Shown: positions 15,132-22,675, numbered from the stretch's first letter. The stretch: 24,109 nucleotides of DNA from Nitrospiraceae bacterium UBA6905 (GCA_002451165.1 DKBH01000001.1:1-24109); one strand, 5' to 3'. Program-made: numbers and translations. The notes: a model not told the origin generated them from the sequence alone.

Positions 15132-15884
15132 ATGGTTGCGCTACAGAAAAAATTTAGCGTAGTGACGATATTCCCTGAGATGGTTAAGAATTATCTGGGA
15201 TTCAGTATATTGAAAAGGGCACTTGAAAAAGGACGTATCTCGGTTGCTGTTCATAATCTTCGCGACTTTACAACTGACACGCACAAAACCGTCGATGATT
15301 ATCCCTATGGCGGGGGGCCTGGCATGGTCATGAAGCCTGAGCCGTTCTTTCGGGCAGTGGAAGCCATCTGGCCCGAAAGAAGATCCTGCCGTATTATCAT
15401 GCTTTCTCCCCGCGGGAGGGTTTTTACGCAGAATGTCGCCAGTGAAATTGCAGAAGATGATCGAGAAACGGCTTTCCTTTGTGGCCGATATGAAGCAATA
15501 GATGAGAGGGTACGGGAATACCTTATTGACGATGAAATTTCGATTGGAGATTATATATTGACTGGCGGAGAATTGCCGGCATTGGTTATAATAGATGCCG
15601 TGTCCAGGTTATTGCCGGGAGTGTTGGGTGATGACCAGTCATCTGAGGATGAATCCTTCAGTAAGGGTTTGCTTGATTATCCTCATTTCACGCGTCCTGA
15701 AGAGTTCAGAAACATGCGTGTACCTAAGATTCTGCTATCAGGCAACCATGAAGAAATACGGAAATGGAGGAAAGGGGAGTCCCTGAGGGCAACACTGCAG
15801 AGGAGACCTGAACTGCTCAGCACCTACAAGCTCTCGGATGAAGAGAAATCTATTTTTGATAAAATTAAGGAGGAACTGTCATGA
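15132..15884 (+). CDS. trmD: tRNA (guanine-37-N1)-methyltransferase TrmD
   Basis: Methylates G37 next to the anticodon using SAM, preventing +1 frameshifts. It has 250 aa, normal length. SPOUT trefoil-knot motifs are intact: YPYGGGPGMVMKPEP early, LCGRYEAIDERV, then SIGDYILTGGELPALVIIDA. The catalytic-domain segment LDYPHFTRP, which holds the family's conserved Asp, is present. The short Lys/Arg-rich C-terminal domain (HEEIRKWRKGESLRATLQRR) binds the anticodon arm. The ATG has AGG seven bases upstream. Its stop overlaps the rplS ATG (ATGA). Confidence 0.96.
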   Translation: MVALQKKFSVVTIFPEMVKNYLGFSILKRALEKGRISVAVHNLRDFTTDTHKTVDDYPYGGGPGMVMKPEPFFRAVEAIWPERRSCRIIMLSPRGRVFTQNVASEIAEDDRETAFLCGRYEAIDERVREYLIDDEISIGDYILTGGELPALVIIDAVSRLLPGVLGDDQSSEDESFSKGLLDYPHFTRPEEFRNMRVPKILLSGNHEEIRKWRKGESLRATLQRRPELLSTYKLSDEEKSIFDKIKEELS

Positions 15885-16231
15885 ATATAATCAGCGCCAT
15901 TGAAGAAGGTTTCAAGAAAGATCTCGGCACATTCAATGTGGGGGATACGGTTAAAGTCTATGTTAAGGTTGTCGAAGGGGACAAGGAGAGGATCCAGCCT
16001 TTTCAGGGTGTTGTCATAGGAAGAAAGGGTGGAGGAACGCGTGAGAGCTTTACCGTCAGGAAAATATCCTTTGGAGTTGGCGTAGAAAGAGTATTTCCTG
16101 TCTGCTCGCCCAGCATTGATAGGGTGGAACTAATCAAACGGGGTAAAGTAAGAAGAGCAAAACTCTACTACCTCAGGACGAAGAAAGGCAAGGCTGCTAA
16201 GATCAAAGAAAAAGAATTTGCTGCACATTAA
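15881..16231 (+). CDS. rplS: 50S ribosomal protein L19
   Basis: L19 lies at the 30S-50S interface. At 116 aa it has the family length, with FNVGDTVKVYVKVVEGDKER, IQPFQGVVIGRKGGGTRESF and the C-terminal RRAKLYYLRTKKGKAAKIKE. The AAGGAGG in the last trmD codons serves the ATG, which overlaps the trmD stop by four bases (ATGA). Last of the four ribosome-related genes before rnhB, ten bases away. Confidence 0.97.
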   Translation: MNIISAIEEGFKKDLGTFNVGDTVKVYVKVVEGDKERIQPFQGVVIGRKGGGTRESFTVRKISFGVGVERVFPVCSPSIDRVELIKRGKVRRAKLYYLRTKKGKAAKIKEKEFAAH

Positions 16232-16240
16232 GCTTCTTGC

Positions 16241-16861
16241 ATGGACATTTACCGGTATGATGATTCCTTCAGATACGAAGGATATCCGGTAATTGCAGGC
16301 ATTGATGAAGCTGGGAGGGGGCCGATTGCCGGCCCCGTTGTCGCTGCTGCCGTAATCCTTCCCCGCTCGCTCAGAATCAACAGACTGAGGGACTCAAAAA
16401 AAGTACCTGAAAAAGAGCGTGCATTCCTGTTTTGGGAGATTCTTGTCTCTGCTGTAGATATCGGCGTAGGAATAATTGACAATGTTGAGATCGACAGAAT
16501 CAACATTCTGCGCGCCACCCTGAATGCCATGAAGTCTGCCGTTGATGATCTCACCATGACACCCGACGCTCTCATTATAGATGCGGTGACTATACCTCTT
16601 GTACCCATTAAGCAGTTTCCTGTCATTAAGGCTGATGCAAAAAGCGCTTCTGTTGCAGCAGCATCAATTGTCGCAAAGTATATCAGAGATATGATGATGA
16701 TACATTTTGACAGTTTATACCCTCAATATGACTTTAAGAAGCACAAAGGATATGGTACCAGGGAACATATGGAAAGGATCATGCAACATGGTCCCTGTCC
16801 ACTCCATCGGAAATCATTCAGACAGGTAATGACTGCAGAATTCCCTTTTCCATTGTCATGA
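16241..16861 (+). CDS. rnhB: Ribonuclease HII
   Basis: Removes RNA from RNA-DNA hybrids and single ribonucleotides misincorporated in DNA. It has 206 aa. The N-terminal GIDEAGRGPIAGPVVAAAVI supplies D22-E23, DSKKVPEKER is the next conserved block, IIDAVTIPL supplies a third acidic residue, and KADAKSASVAAASIVAKYIRD and YDFKKHKGYGT complete the type-2 fold. No Shine-Dalgarno is obvious before the ATG; expression probably depends on coupling with rplS. The usual companion UPF0102/YraN is absent. The promoter of the next gene overlaps the last codons. Confidence 0.95.
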   Translation: MDIYRYDDSFRYEGYPVIAGIDEAGRGPIAGPVVAAAVILPRSLRINRLRDSKKVPEKERAFLFWEILVSAVDIGVGIIDNVEIDRINILRATLNAMKSAVDDLTMTPDALIIDAVTIPLVPIKQFPVIKADAKSASVAAASIVAKYIRDMMMIHFDSLYPQYDFKKHKGYGTREHMERIMQHGPCPLHRKSFRQVMTAEFPFPLS

Positions 16862-16882
16862 GTTGTTTTCCTGTCATATAAT
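16853..16882 (+). promoter_or_regulatory. Promoter of the DtxR-like regulator
   Basis: TTGTCA at 16853-16858 (five of six) and a perfect TATAAT at 16877-16882 are separated by 18 bases. The -35 overlaps the end of rnhB. The -10 ends six bases before the ATG at 16889, so the transcript would begin at the start codon. No Shine-Dalgarno exists in the interval. Confidence 0.65.
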
Positions 16883-16888
16883 TATTGC

Positions 16889-17554
16889 ATGCCCTTAATA
16901 ACAGACAAGGAACGCATTGATGAAGCGCTCGAACTTCTCTGGGTGCTCAACGAGGATCAACATCCTGACATCAGTCATTTTAGGGCAAACTCGGACGACG
17001 CCGATACTGATGCCATAATTGAGACCCTGTTGCATGAGAGCTTGGCATCGCTTCATGGCAGTGAGATACATCTTACCGAAAAAGGACATAAGGCTGCCCG
17101 CGGCCTTATCCGGAGACAACGGCTTGCGGAACGTCTCTTTACGGATGTCTTTGAAATGCCCGATGATTCCGTCGTGAGCGATGCATGCAAGATGGAGCAT
17201 ATCCTGAGCGAAGAACTTACGGAGAGCGTCTGCACATTCCTCGGTCATCCGCCGAACTGCCCCCATGGGAAACCTATACCGAGAGGCGAATGCTGCAGGA
17301 AGTTCAAGGTCGAAGTTGTCCCGGTCGTGATGAGGCTTTCAGAGTTCGAAGTAAGCGCTGCGGGAAAGATAACCTTTATAGTGCCATCAGACGCTTCAAG
17401 AATAAGCAGGCTCAATTCGCTCGGCATCGCTGCGGGCAGCATTATAAAGCTTATCCAGAAGACGCCCTCATTCGTTATTCAGATTGACGAGACAACGGTA
17501 GCTCTGGACCCTGAGATAGCTAAAGAAATCTATGTACGCAAAGTCGTTTCTTAA
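16889..17554 (+). CDS. DtxR-type metal-dependent regulator with C-terminal FeoA domain
   Basis: 221 aa. About residues 8-75 correspond to the winged-helix region, though the recognition helix is poorly conserved. Residues 75-130 are the DtxR dimerisation/metal-binding helices (RRQRLAERLFTDVF, DACKMEHILSEEL, LGHPPNCPHGKPIP). About 146-221 form an SH3-like FeoA domain ending in ALDPEIAKEIYVRKV. The primary-site ligands C100, E103 and H104 are present. The ancillary-site histidines of DtxR are not: Q77 replaces His79 and there is no equivalent of His98. Extra cysteines stand at 115, 124, 135 and 136. It likely senses iron or manganese and controls uptake or storage genes, but no transporter gene is adjacent. 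The promoter suggests a leaderless message. Confidence 0.85.
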   Translation: MPLITDKERIDEALELLWVLNEDQHPDISHFRANSDDADTDAIIETLLHESLASLHGSEIHLTEKGHKAARGLIRRQRLAERLFTDVFEMPDDSVVSDACKMEHILSEELTESVCTFLGHPPNCPHGKPIPRGECCRKFKVEVVPVVMRLSEFEVSAAGKITFIVPSDASRISRLNSLGIAAGSIIKLIQKTPSFVIQIDETTVALDPEIAKEIYVRKVVS

Positions 17555-17600
17555 CTCCATTATGCACCAATGGCTTTATCATGCCCGGTAATGTCTCGAT

Positions 17601-18422
17601 ATGTCTATCGAGGAAGCTCTTTTGCAGCAAGCCCGCAGCGCCCAGGGTGATGAACTCTGGAGATTTCTTCACCTCTCCCATCCTCAGATAATTGAGGACG
17701 CAATCCTCAACAGGAATCTCAGCGTCGATATGGCGATTTTCGTTGCCAAGAGACGCAACGTCCCTATTGAGGTGCTTGGTCTGCTTGCAAATGATATAAG
17801 GTTCAAGGATAGTTTAAGGCTCAAAATAGCTCTTTGCCGAAATCCGAAAACTCCTCAAAGGATCGTCTTCGGCCTGCTTAAGTTCTTGCCTATTTTTGAT
17901 CTCGGAGACCTTAGCCGAAATGTGACCATTCCCATAGCAGTACGGCAAAAAGTCGAGTTAATGATTACGGAAAAGGCGGCAACCCTTCCCTCGGGCGTTA
18001 AGAGCGCACTGGCAAAGCGAGCAAGTGTAAATGTCATTCTTTTTCTCTTGGAGCATGGCGAAAGATCGGTCATTGAGGCCTGTCTTGACAGTCCGGCTGT
18101 CACTGAAGCACGGCTTTGCACGCTCATTTCTAAGAAGCTGATCAATTCTGTATGTATTCGTCTCATAAGTCAGCACCCGAAATGGTCTCTGCGATACCCG
18201 ATACGGTATGCATTGTTGAGGAATTTGCACGCGCCCCTAACGCATGTGGTCCGATTCATTTCTGAAATGAAGACGTGCGACCTTCGAGAGCTCTATGCCT
18301 ATGACTGTCTTTCATCATCCCTACGGCCCTATATTCATTCAGAGCTACGGCTCCGATCTGAATCCATGTGCCATGCTAAAGACGATGCATCCGGAGTGAC
18401 AGAGGAAGATGATATTGCATAG
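17601..18422 (+). CDS. Uncharacterised helical-repeat protein (LRV/HEAT-like)
   Basis: 273 aa; I do not recognise a named family. The sequence is almost all alpha-helical, with a recurring motif of the form ALxxNPxTPxxIxxxLL, as in ALCRNPKTPQRIVFGLLKFL (~75-95), AILNRNLSVDMAIFVAKR, ACLDSPAVTEARLCTLI and ALLRNLHAPLTHVVRFI. This is the pattern of leucine-rich-variant or HEAT-like repeats, which usually bind proteins. A conserved-looking block HPKWSLRYPIRYALLRN lies near 195-212. The C-terminal ~25 residues are acidic and probably disordered. There is no signal peptide or membrane helix. It sits 46 bases after the regulator and 67 before the channel gene on the same strand, so the three may be one transcript. 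No clear Shine-Dalgarno. Confidence 0.75.
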   Translation: MSIEEALLQQARSAQGDELWRFLHLSHPQIIEDAILNRNLSVDMAIFVAKRRNVPIEVLGLLANDIRFKDSLRLKIALCRNPKTPQRIVFGLLKFLPIFDLGDLSRNVTIPIAVRQKVELMITEKAATLPSGVKSALAKRASVNVILFLLEHGERSVIEACLDSPAVTEARLCTLISKKLINSVCIRLISQHPKWSLRYPIRYALLRNLHAPLTHVVRFISEMKTCDLRELYAYDCLSSSLRPYIHSELRLRSESMCHAKDDASGVTEEDDIA

Positions 18423-18489
18423 CTCTTCGATGGGTCGCCATGAGAGGTAATTGCTTTATCTTCCGGCAGCGTCTCTGGTATCTTTAATC

Positions 18490-19485
18490 ATGCTATTCAA
18501 GAAAGCGGTCGTCATCGGCCTTGCGTTGTTCGTTGTTTTCACAGGCGGTATCGTCGGCTACATGATCATAGAGCGCTGGCCGTTCCTTGACTCGATTTAT
18601 ATGACGGTCATTACCCTTGCTTCCGTGGGATTCATGGAAGTACATCCACTCTCGCATGATGGCAGAATTTTTACGATATTTCTGATTCTTGGGGGAACCG
18701 GTATTCTGGTGTATGGCATATCGACGTTCATAGCCTTTATTGTTGAAGGGGAGCTTTCCGATACACTAAGGAGGAGTAAAATGCGCAAACATATCGATGC
18801 CCTGTCCGGACATTACATCATATGTGGGGCTGGTCAGAGCGGCAAGTACATCATCGATGAGATGGGCAAGACACTGAAGAAATTCGTCGTTATAGAAAAA
18901 AATCTCGAGAAGACAAAATATCTTTGTGATCAAAATATCCTTCACCTGCAGGGTGATGCTACGCACAACGCTACATTGCAGGCTGTCGGCATCGATCGCG
19001 CCTGCGGTCTCGTGACAACTCTTCAGTCGGATGCTGAAAACCTCCTTGTTGTTTTTACGGCAAAAAGGCTTAATCCCAAGCTCAGGGTCATTTCCCAGGC
19101 AACGGAAGAAGAATCTGAGCAGAAGATACGAATGGCGGGTGCGGATAGTGTAGTTATGCCCAATTTTATTGGAGGTCTCCGGATGGTATCAGAACTTATC
19201 CGTCCTTCGGTAGTTTCTTTTCTTGATGTTATGCTCCGCGCGAAGGAGAAGACCATTCGCGTGGACGAACTTTCCATTGGCAGCACCTCGCCGTTCATGG
19301 GCAAGCAGCTTCAGGCAACCGGCCTGCTTACGAAGAAAGACTGCTCCGTAGTGGCACTCAGAAAGGGTCAGTCAGAGTCCTACGAGTTCAACCCTTCCCC
19401 CGACACCCTTCTGAACGACGGCGACACGGTCATCCTCATGGGGGATATCAATACTATTAACAGCATAAAGGGTGATGCAAGATGA
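18490..19485 (+). CDS. Two-TM RCK/TrkA-N potassium-channel-like protein
   Basis: 331 aa from the ATG at 18490. Residues ~5-25 and ~60-86 are membrane helices flanking a re-entrant pore segment. The filter region reads TLASVGFMEVHPLS, with S45-V46-G47-F48-M49 in place of TVGYG. Residues ~105-225 are a Rossmann-type RCK/TrkA-N domain (IICGAGQSGKYI, VVIEKN, LQGDATHNATL), followed by a TrkA-C domain at ~250-331. It probably forms a ligand-gated cation channel at the inner membrane. A TTG at 18451, with AGAGG nearby, would add 13 residues. Inside the gene a strong Shine-Dalgarno precedes M98, at the membrane/RCK boundary, which could yield a free RCK protein. The gene order suggests no specific ligand. 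Confidence 0.88.
   Translation: MLFKKAVVIGLALFVVFTGGIVGYMIIERWPFLDSIYMTVITLASVGFMEVHPLSHDGRIFTIFLILGGTGILVYGISTFIAFIVEGELSDTLRRSKMRKHIDALSGHYIICGAGQSGKYIIDEMGKTLKKFVVIEKNLEKTKYLCDQNILHLQGDATHNATLQAVGIDRACGLVTTLQSDAENLLVVFTAKRLNPKLRVISQATEEESEQKIRMAGADSVVMPNFIGGLRMVSELIRPSVVSFLDVMLRAKEKTIRVDELSIGSTSPFMGKQLQATGLLTKKDCSVVALRKGQSESYEFNPSPDTLLNDGDTVILMGDINTINSIKGDAR
18770..19485 (+). CDS. Possible internal translation start yielding a soluble RCK subunit
   Basis: GGAGG at 18770-18774, within AAGGAGGAG, is followed after six bases by ATG 18781, codon 98 of the channel frame. It is a better ribosome-binding site than either candidate start of the full-length protein. The product would be a 234-aa soluble RCK/TrkA-C protein lacking both membrane helices. 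The archaeal channel MthK uses just such an internal start to supply the extra RCK subunits of its gating ring; use here is inference. The feature begins at the Shine-Dalgarno; the coding part begins at 18781. Confidence 0.5.
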
Positions 19486-19497
19486 TTCCGGTAGGAG

Positions 19498-19680
19498 TCA
19501 TACATTTTCCTGTTCCTCACACCAGTTACAGAATCTAATAACTGAGGATTTCATGTTGTTATCCTCGCACCACTCAGATAGGGCCGGATGCAATAATTTC
19601 CTATAGTAGAAAGTTGTGTCGATTTCATGATTCTCTTTATTTCAGTACTTACATTGGCATAATCTCCATAACTTTTCTTT
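19498..19680 (-). pseudogene. Degraded or truncated reading frame at the island junction
   Basis: Between the channel gene and the porin, the minus strand carries a frame with protein-like composition. It reads EKLWRLCQCKY, an in-frame TGA at 19644-19642, then NKENHEIDTTFYYRKLLHP, with a second half containing EWCEDNN and FCNWCEEQENV, ending at TGA 19500-19498. No ATG, GTG or TTG opens it, except an internal TTG and ATG that would give only 31 and 18 residues. The Trp, Cys and Tyr content looks like a real, perhaps metal-binding, protein remnant. The family is unknown. It begins where the porin stops, consistent with a truncated gene at a rearrangement junction. Chance cannot be ruled out. 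Confidence 0.35.
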
Positions 19681-21194
19681 TAGAAGTTGAACCGGCTTGT
19701 AATCACTGAGCGAACATTCGACCCTGATTTGCCATCTTTGTCTTCACGCGACCCATACACGAGCTCGCCGCCCAACAGCCAGCGCGGGTCAGGCGTCCAT
19801 ACCAGATTAAAGCTCGCGTACTGTGTCTTCTTATACGCTGTCGGCAACTGGATATCCTTGTTGTCTTGTTTGAGCCAGCCGTAGCTTGCCAATGAATAGA
19901 ATTTCTTGCTCCACCAGTGCTGATAGCCGACAAGCCAGCCCAGCGTCTTAAGCGGTTTCAAGTCGTCTCGCGCCACGTCGTAGACCGCATCCGGAGGGAA
20001 GTCGTTGAAAAGGCTGCCGATCCCTTCACCGTAAGTCAGCTGAAACTGCAGGAAATCGTCCTGGAGTATGGCCGGCATGCCGATGCGCCCTCCCACGGTC
20101 GTCGCCCAGCCAAAGGCGGACTCAGTATGGCCGCCATTCGTTCTTGCCCGCAGGTCCCGCGCGATAAAGCCCCCTGTCAGGTGCACTGCATCACGTTCCC
20201 ACTCCAGTGCAACGACGCCATCCGGCCATTGTGGTCTGTTTTCGACGCTGACGGATGAGTCAGAACTATCTATCTGGTAGGAGTTGTCTACTTCAAAGTT
20301 ACGAAGATTGGCGGCTTCCGCGGCCAGCTTCAGCTTCAGCCCCTTCCCTACAGGCATAGTCCACCGCACCATCGGGCTGCGGGCGCCGAAGATGGCATTC
20401 GGTCCCCAAAATTCCAGCGTGCTGGGAATCGAATACAGGTTGGTGTACGTCGACCAGGTCTGCCCGAGAAGAAGGTCTCCCCCCGAATGCAGGAAATCGG
20501 TCACCTCGCCATAGGCCTCGCGCAGACGGAATTCGGGTGTCGCGCTGCCGAGATTGTTAAAAAAATCCGCGGAGATAAAGGTCGTAACCCGCCGGGGACC
20601 TCTGGCAGAAGAACCTTGGAGGGGCGTTCGCGTCTCGAGCGCAAGCCGGGAGGCCTGAACGCTGAAACTCGTCTGCCCGTCATCCTTCCCTTCACCGCGC
20701 GTGCGGATCGCCTGGGTCACGAAGGCGGTTGGCGTAGCGACATCGTTGGTGTCGTGGATCAGATCGAGTTCAGCAAAGCCGCTGATCTTGAATTGGGTAT
20801 CCGTTCCCGGCACCTGGATGAATCCCGGCCATTCCTCAGGATGGGCAGCCCCGACGGTTTGAAAGCTCTTGCCCTTTCCCTGGGCCTGCGACGGCGCTTC
20901 CGTCCCAACGGCAACCGCCGCCGGTTGCGCCTCTGCGGACGTCCCGCCACGGCCCTGGAGCGCCTCCACCTCTTTGCGGAGGTCCTGCAGCGCTTTTCTC
21001 TGCTCGGCGATCCGGGCATCCTGTTCATCGAGGCGCCGCTGCTGTTCCTCGATGATCCGGAGCAGGCGCTGCGTATCGCCCAACTCCTCGGCAGCAGCCA
21101 TTCCTGACATAGCCATTAGCAAAACAGCATATGTCATGACCATGCAACCTACTAGCTTGTGTAATTGTCTCACTGTGGTTCTTCTCCACTTCAT
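19680..21194 (-). CDS. DcaP-like outer-membrane porin
   Basis: 504 aa. A signal peptide covers about 1-35 (positive start, hydrophobic core, cleavage near MAAAEE). Residues ~41-81 form a coiled coil (RIIEEQQRRLDEQDARIAEQ), as in DcaP-type trimeric porins, and a Gly/Ala-rich linker follows. The barrel begins around FKISGFAELDLIHDTND and continues with strand pairs such as RVTTFISADFFNN, DLLLGQTWSTYTNLYS and KFYSLASYGWLKQDN. It ends VRSVITSRFNF, with the terminal Phe that BAM recognises. DcaP proteins take up dicarboxylates or other organic anions; the substrate here is unknown. It is preceded two bases earlier by the amidohydrolase stop and has no Shine-Dalgarno, so it is coupled to that gene. 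Base composition is GC-richer than the core genes. Confidence 0.85.
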   Translation of the reverse strand: MKWRRTTVRQLHKLVGCMVMTYAVLLMAMSGMAAAEELGDTQRLLRIIEEQQRRLDEQDARIAEQRKALQDLRKEVEALQGRGGTSAEAQPAAVAVGTEAPSQAQGKGKSFQTVGAAHPEEWPGFIQVPGTDTQFKISGFAELDLIHDTNDVATPTAFVTQAIRTRGEGKDDGQTSFSVQASRLALETRTPLQGSSARGPRRVTTFISADFFNNLGSATPEFRLREAYGEVTDFLHSGGDLLLGQTWSTYTNLYSIPSTLEFWGPNAIFGARSPMVRWTMPVGKGLKLKLAAEAANLRNFEVDNSYQIDSSDSSVSVENRPQWPDGVVALEWERDAVHLTGGFIARDLRARTNGGHTESAFGWATTVGGRIGMPAILQDDFLQFQLTYGEGIGSLFNDFPPDAVYDVARDDLKPLKTLGWLVGYQHWWSKKFYSLASYGWLKQDNKDIQLPTAYKKTQYASFNLVWTPDPRWLLGGELVYGSREDKDGKSGSNVRSVITSRFNF

Positions 21195-21196
21195 GG

Positions 21197-22675
21197 TTAT
21201 TTGATTGTGTTCTTGTATATCTTCCCATCCTTCATGATCAGCGGAAAATTCTTGCCGTTATCGCCAAGGATCGAGACATCCTTGAGAGGGTTTCCATCCA
21301 CCAACAGGATGTCTGCATAAGCCCCTTCCTTGATGACGCCAAGCGGCCCCTGCTTGTACGGATGACGCTCGCCGGAGAGTTTAAAGTATTCCGCGTTCCC
21401 CGAGGTGATCATCCGCAGCAGCTCGTAATTGCTGTACCACTTCGAGAACTTGGCCAATCCGTTGGCCTGAATATCGTTATGATCGGGTGTAAAGGAAAAA
21501 TCGGTGCCATAAGCAAACTTGATGTTGTACTTCTTGACGAAATCCATAGTTTTTTGGAAGCCGTCCGCCACCTGGAGGAATTTCTTGAACTTCTCCGGAC
21601 CGAGTGCTTCCTCGGCGCCGGGCATGTCCCGCGTGAACGGCTGAACACACATCCAGACACCGTTCTCGGCAATTTGCTTTGCCACCTCTTCGTCCAGCAG
21701 GTGACCGTGTTCTATCCCCTTGACCCCGGCCTTGATGGCCTTCTTCATGCCCTCGGGCGTATAGATGTGGACGGTCACGTAGGTCCCCCAGTTGGTGGCC
21801 ACGTCCACCGCAGCCTTCACTTCCTCAAAGGTAAGCTCGTTGACGTCGAGCGGATCATACGTGCTGGCAATGCCGCCGCCCATCAGTATCTTGACCTGGC
21901 TGGCGCCCCGCTTCAGGTTAAAGCGGACGGCAGCGAGCATCTCGTCGACACCTGCAACCTGCCTGAATGCTTCGATCTGCTCGAAGCGGTCCATGGAGCC
22001 ATCAATACTGCGCGGCGGGTTCCAGCTCTCCGTATAGTCCGCGTGACCGCCGGTGATGCCGATATGCGTACCACTGGGCAGAATCCGAGGGCCGGGGATC
22101 ACCCCTGTATCGATGGCCTCCTTCAGGCCGAAGACCGTGCCGCCTACATCACGCACCGTGGTAAATCCGCGCAGCAGCGTCTTTCCGGCCTCTTCATTCG
22201 CTACAGCATAGATATAATCAAGTTCCTTAGTCCGCATCTCGTCGAGACTAAGCATACTTACGTACATAGCATGCCAATGTGCATCCGACATTCCCGGCAT
22301 CAGGGTCATCCCCTTGCCGTCAATGACGTTTACCTTGACCTGCTTCTTTTCCACCTTTCCCTCTTCGTAGGTTATGACCGTGTACGTTTGCATACAACCG
22401 ACATCGAAATGTTTCTTCTTCAAGCCCCCCGTTTTGACATCGAGTTCGTAGGTGCCTTCGGTCGGGATGTTCTTGGCAACCTTCTTGATCAGGTTGCGGA
22501 CCACCAGCACATCGTAGCCTTCCAGCAGTTTTTCGCTTTCGCCGTCGAAGATATTGACGTTCTTGAAGAGCGTTACTTCCGATGGGATGTCCGCGGCCAT
22601 GGCAGGGAGAGCGAGCGCCAGGGACAACATCAACAGGGTCGCCATCATTCGGCGTGTTCTAGAACCGATGCTCAT
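21197..22675 (-). CDS. Exported metal-dependent amidohydrolase (imidazolonepropionase/prolidase-like)
   Basis: 492 aa from the ATG at 22675. Residues 1-28 are a signal peptide (SRTRRMMATLLMLSLALALP, cleavage after AMA). The amidohydrolase barrel carries the expected ligands: H133 and H135 (SDAHWHA), K262 (QVKILMGGG, the position often carbamylated), H303 (VTVHIYTPEG), H323 (IEHGHLLDEE) and D392 (AYGTDFSFTP). Related enzymes hydrolyse Xaa-Pro dipeptides, cyclic amides or imidazolones, so a periplasmic hydrolase of a small amide is inferred. An extra segment of ~40-45 residues, including HFDVGCMQTYTVITYEEGK, separates the N-terminal strands from the metal site. The start was chosen because GGAGG at 22687-22683 lies seven bases upstream. 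It sits between a serine hydrolase gene and a porin gene on one strand. Confidence 0.9.
   Translation of the reverse strand: MSIGSRTRRMMATLLMLSLALALPAMAADIPSEVTLFKNVNIFDGESEKLLEGYDVLVVRNLIKKVAKNIPTEGTYELDVKTGGLKKKHFDVGCMQTYTVITYEEGKVEKKQVKVNVIDGKGMTLMPGMSDAHWHAMYVSMLSLDEMRTKELDYIYAVANEEAGKTLLRGFTTVRDVGGTVFGLKEAIDTGVIPGPRILPSGTHIGITGGHADYTESWNPPRSIDGSMDRFEQIEAFRQVAGVDEMLAAVRFNLKRGASQVKILMGGGIASTYDPLDVNELTFEEVKAAVDVATNWGTYVTVHIYTPEGMKKAIKAGVKGIEHGHLLDEEVAKQIAENGVWMCVQPFTRDMPGAEEALGPEKFKKFLQVADGFQKTMDFVKKYNIKFAYGTDFSFTPDHNDIQANGLAKFSKWYSNYELLRMITSGNAEYFKLSGERHPYKQGPLGVIKEGAYADILLVDGNPLKDVSILGDNGKNFPLIMKDGKIYKNTIK

Noticed and set aside
19486..19679. A terminator, attachment site or insertion-sequence end at the cassette junction
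   Set aside because: No inverted repeat, U run, direct repeat or tRNA fragment could be found by eye in this stretch.
20487..21107. A 206-codon plus-strand frame opposite the porin
   Set aside because: Arg/Leu-rich composition typical of antisense frames in GC-rich genes, no family features; the porin is clearly real.
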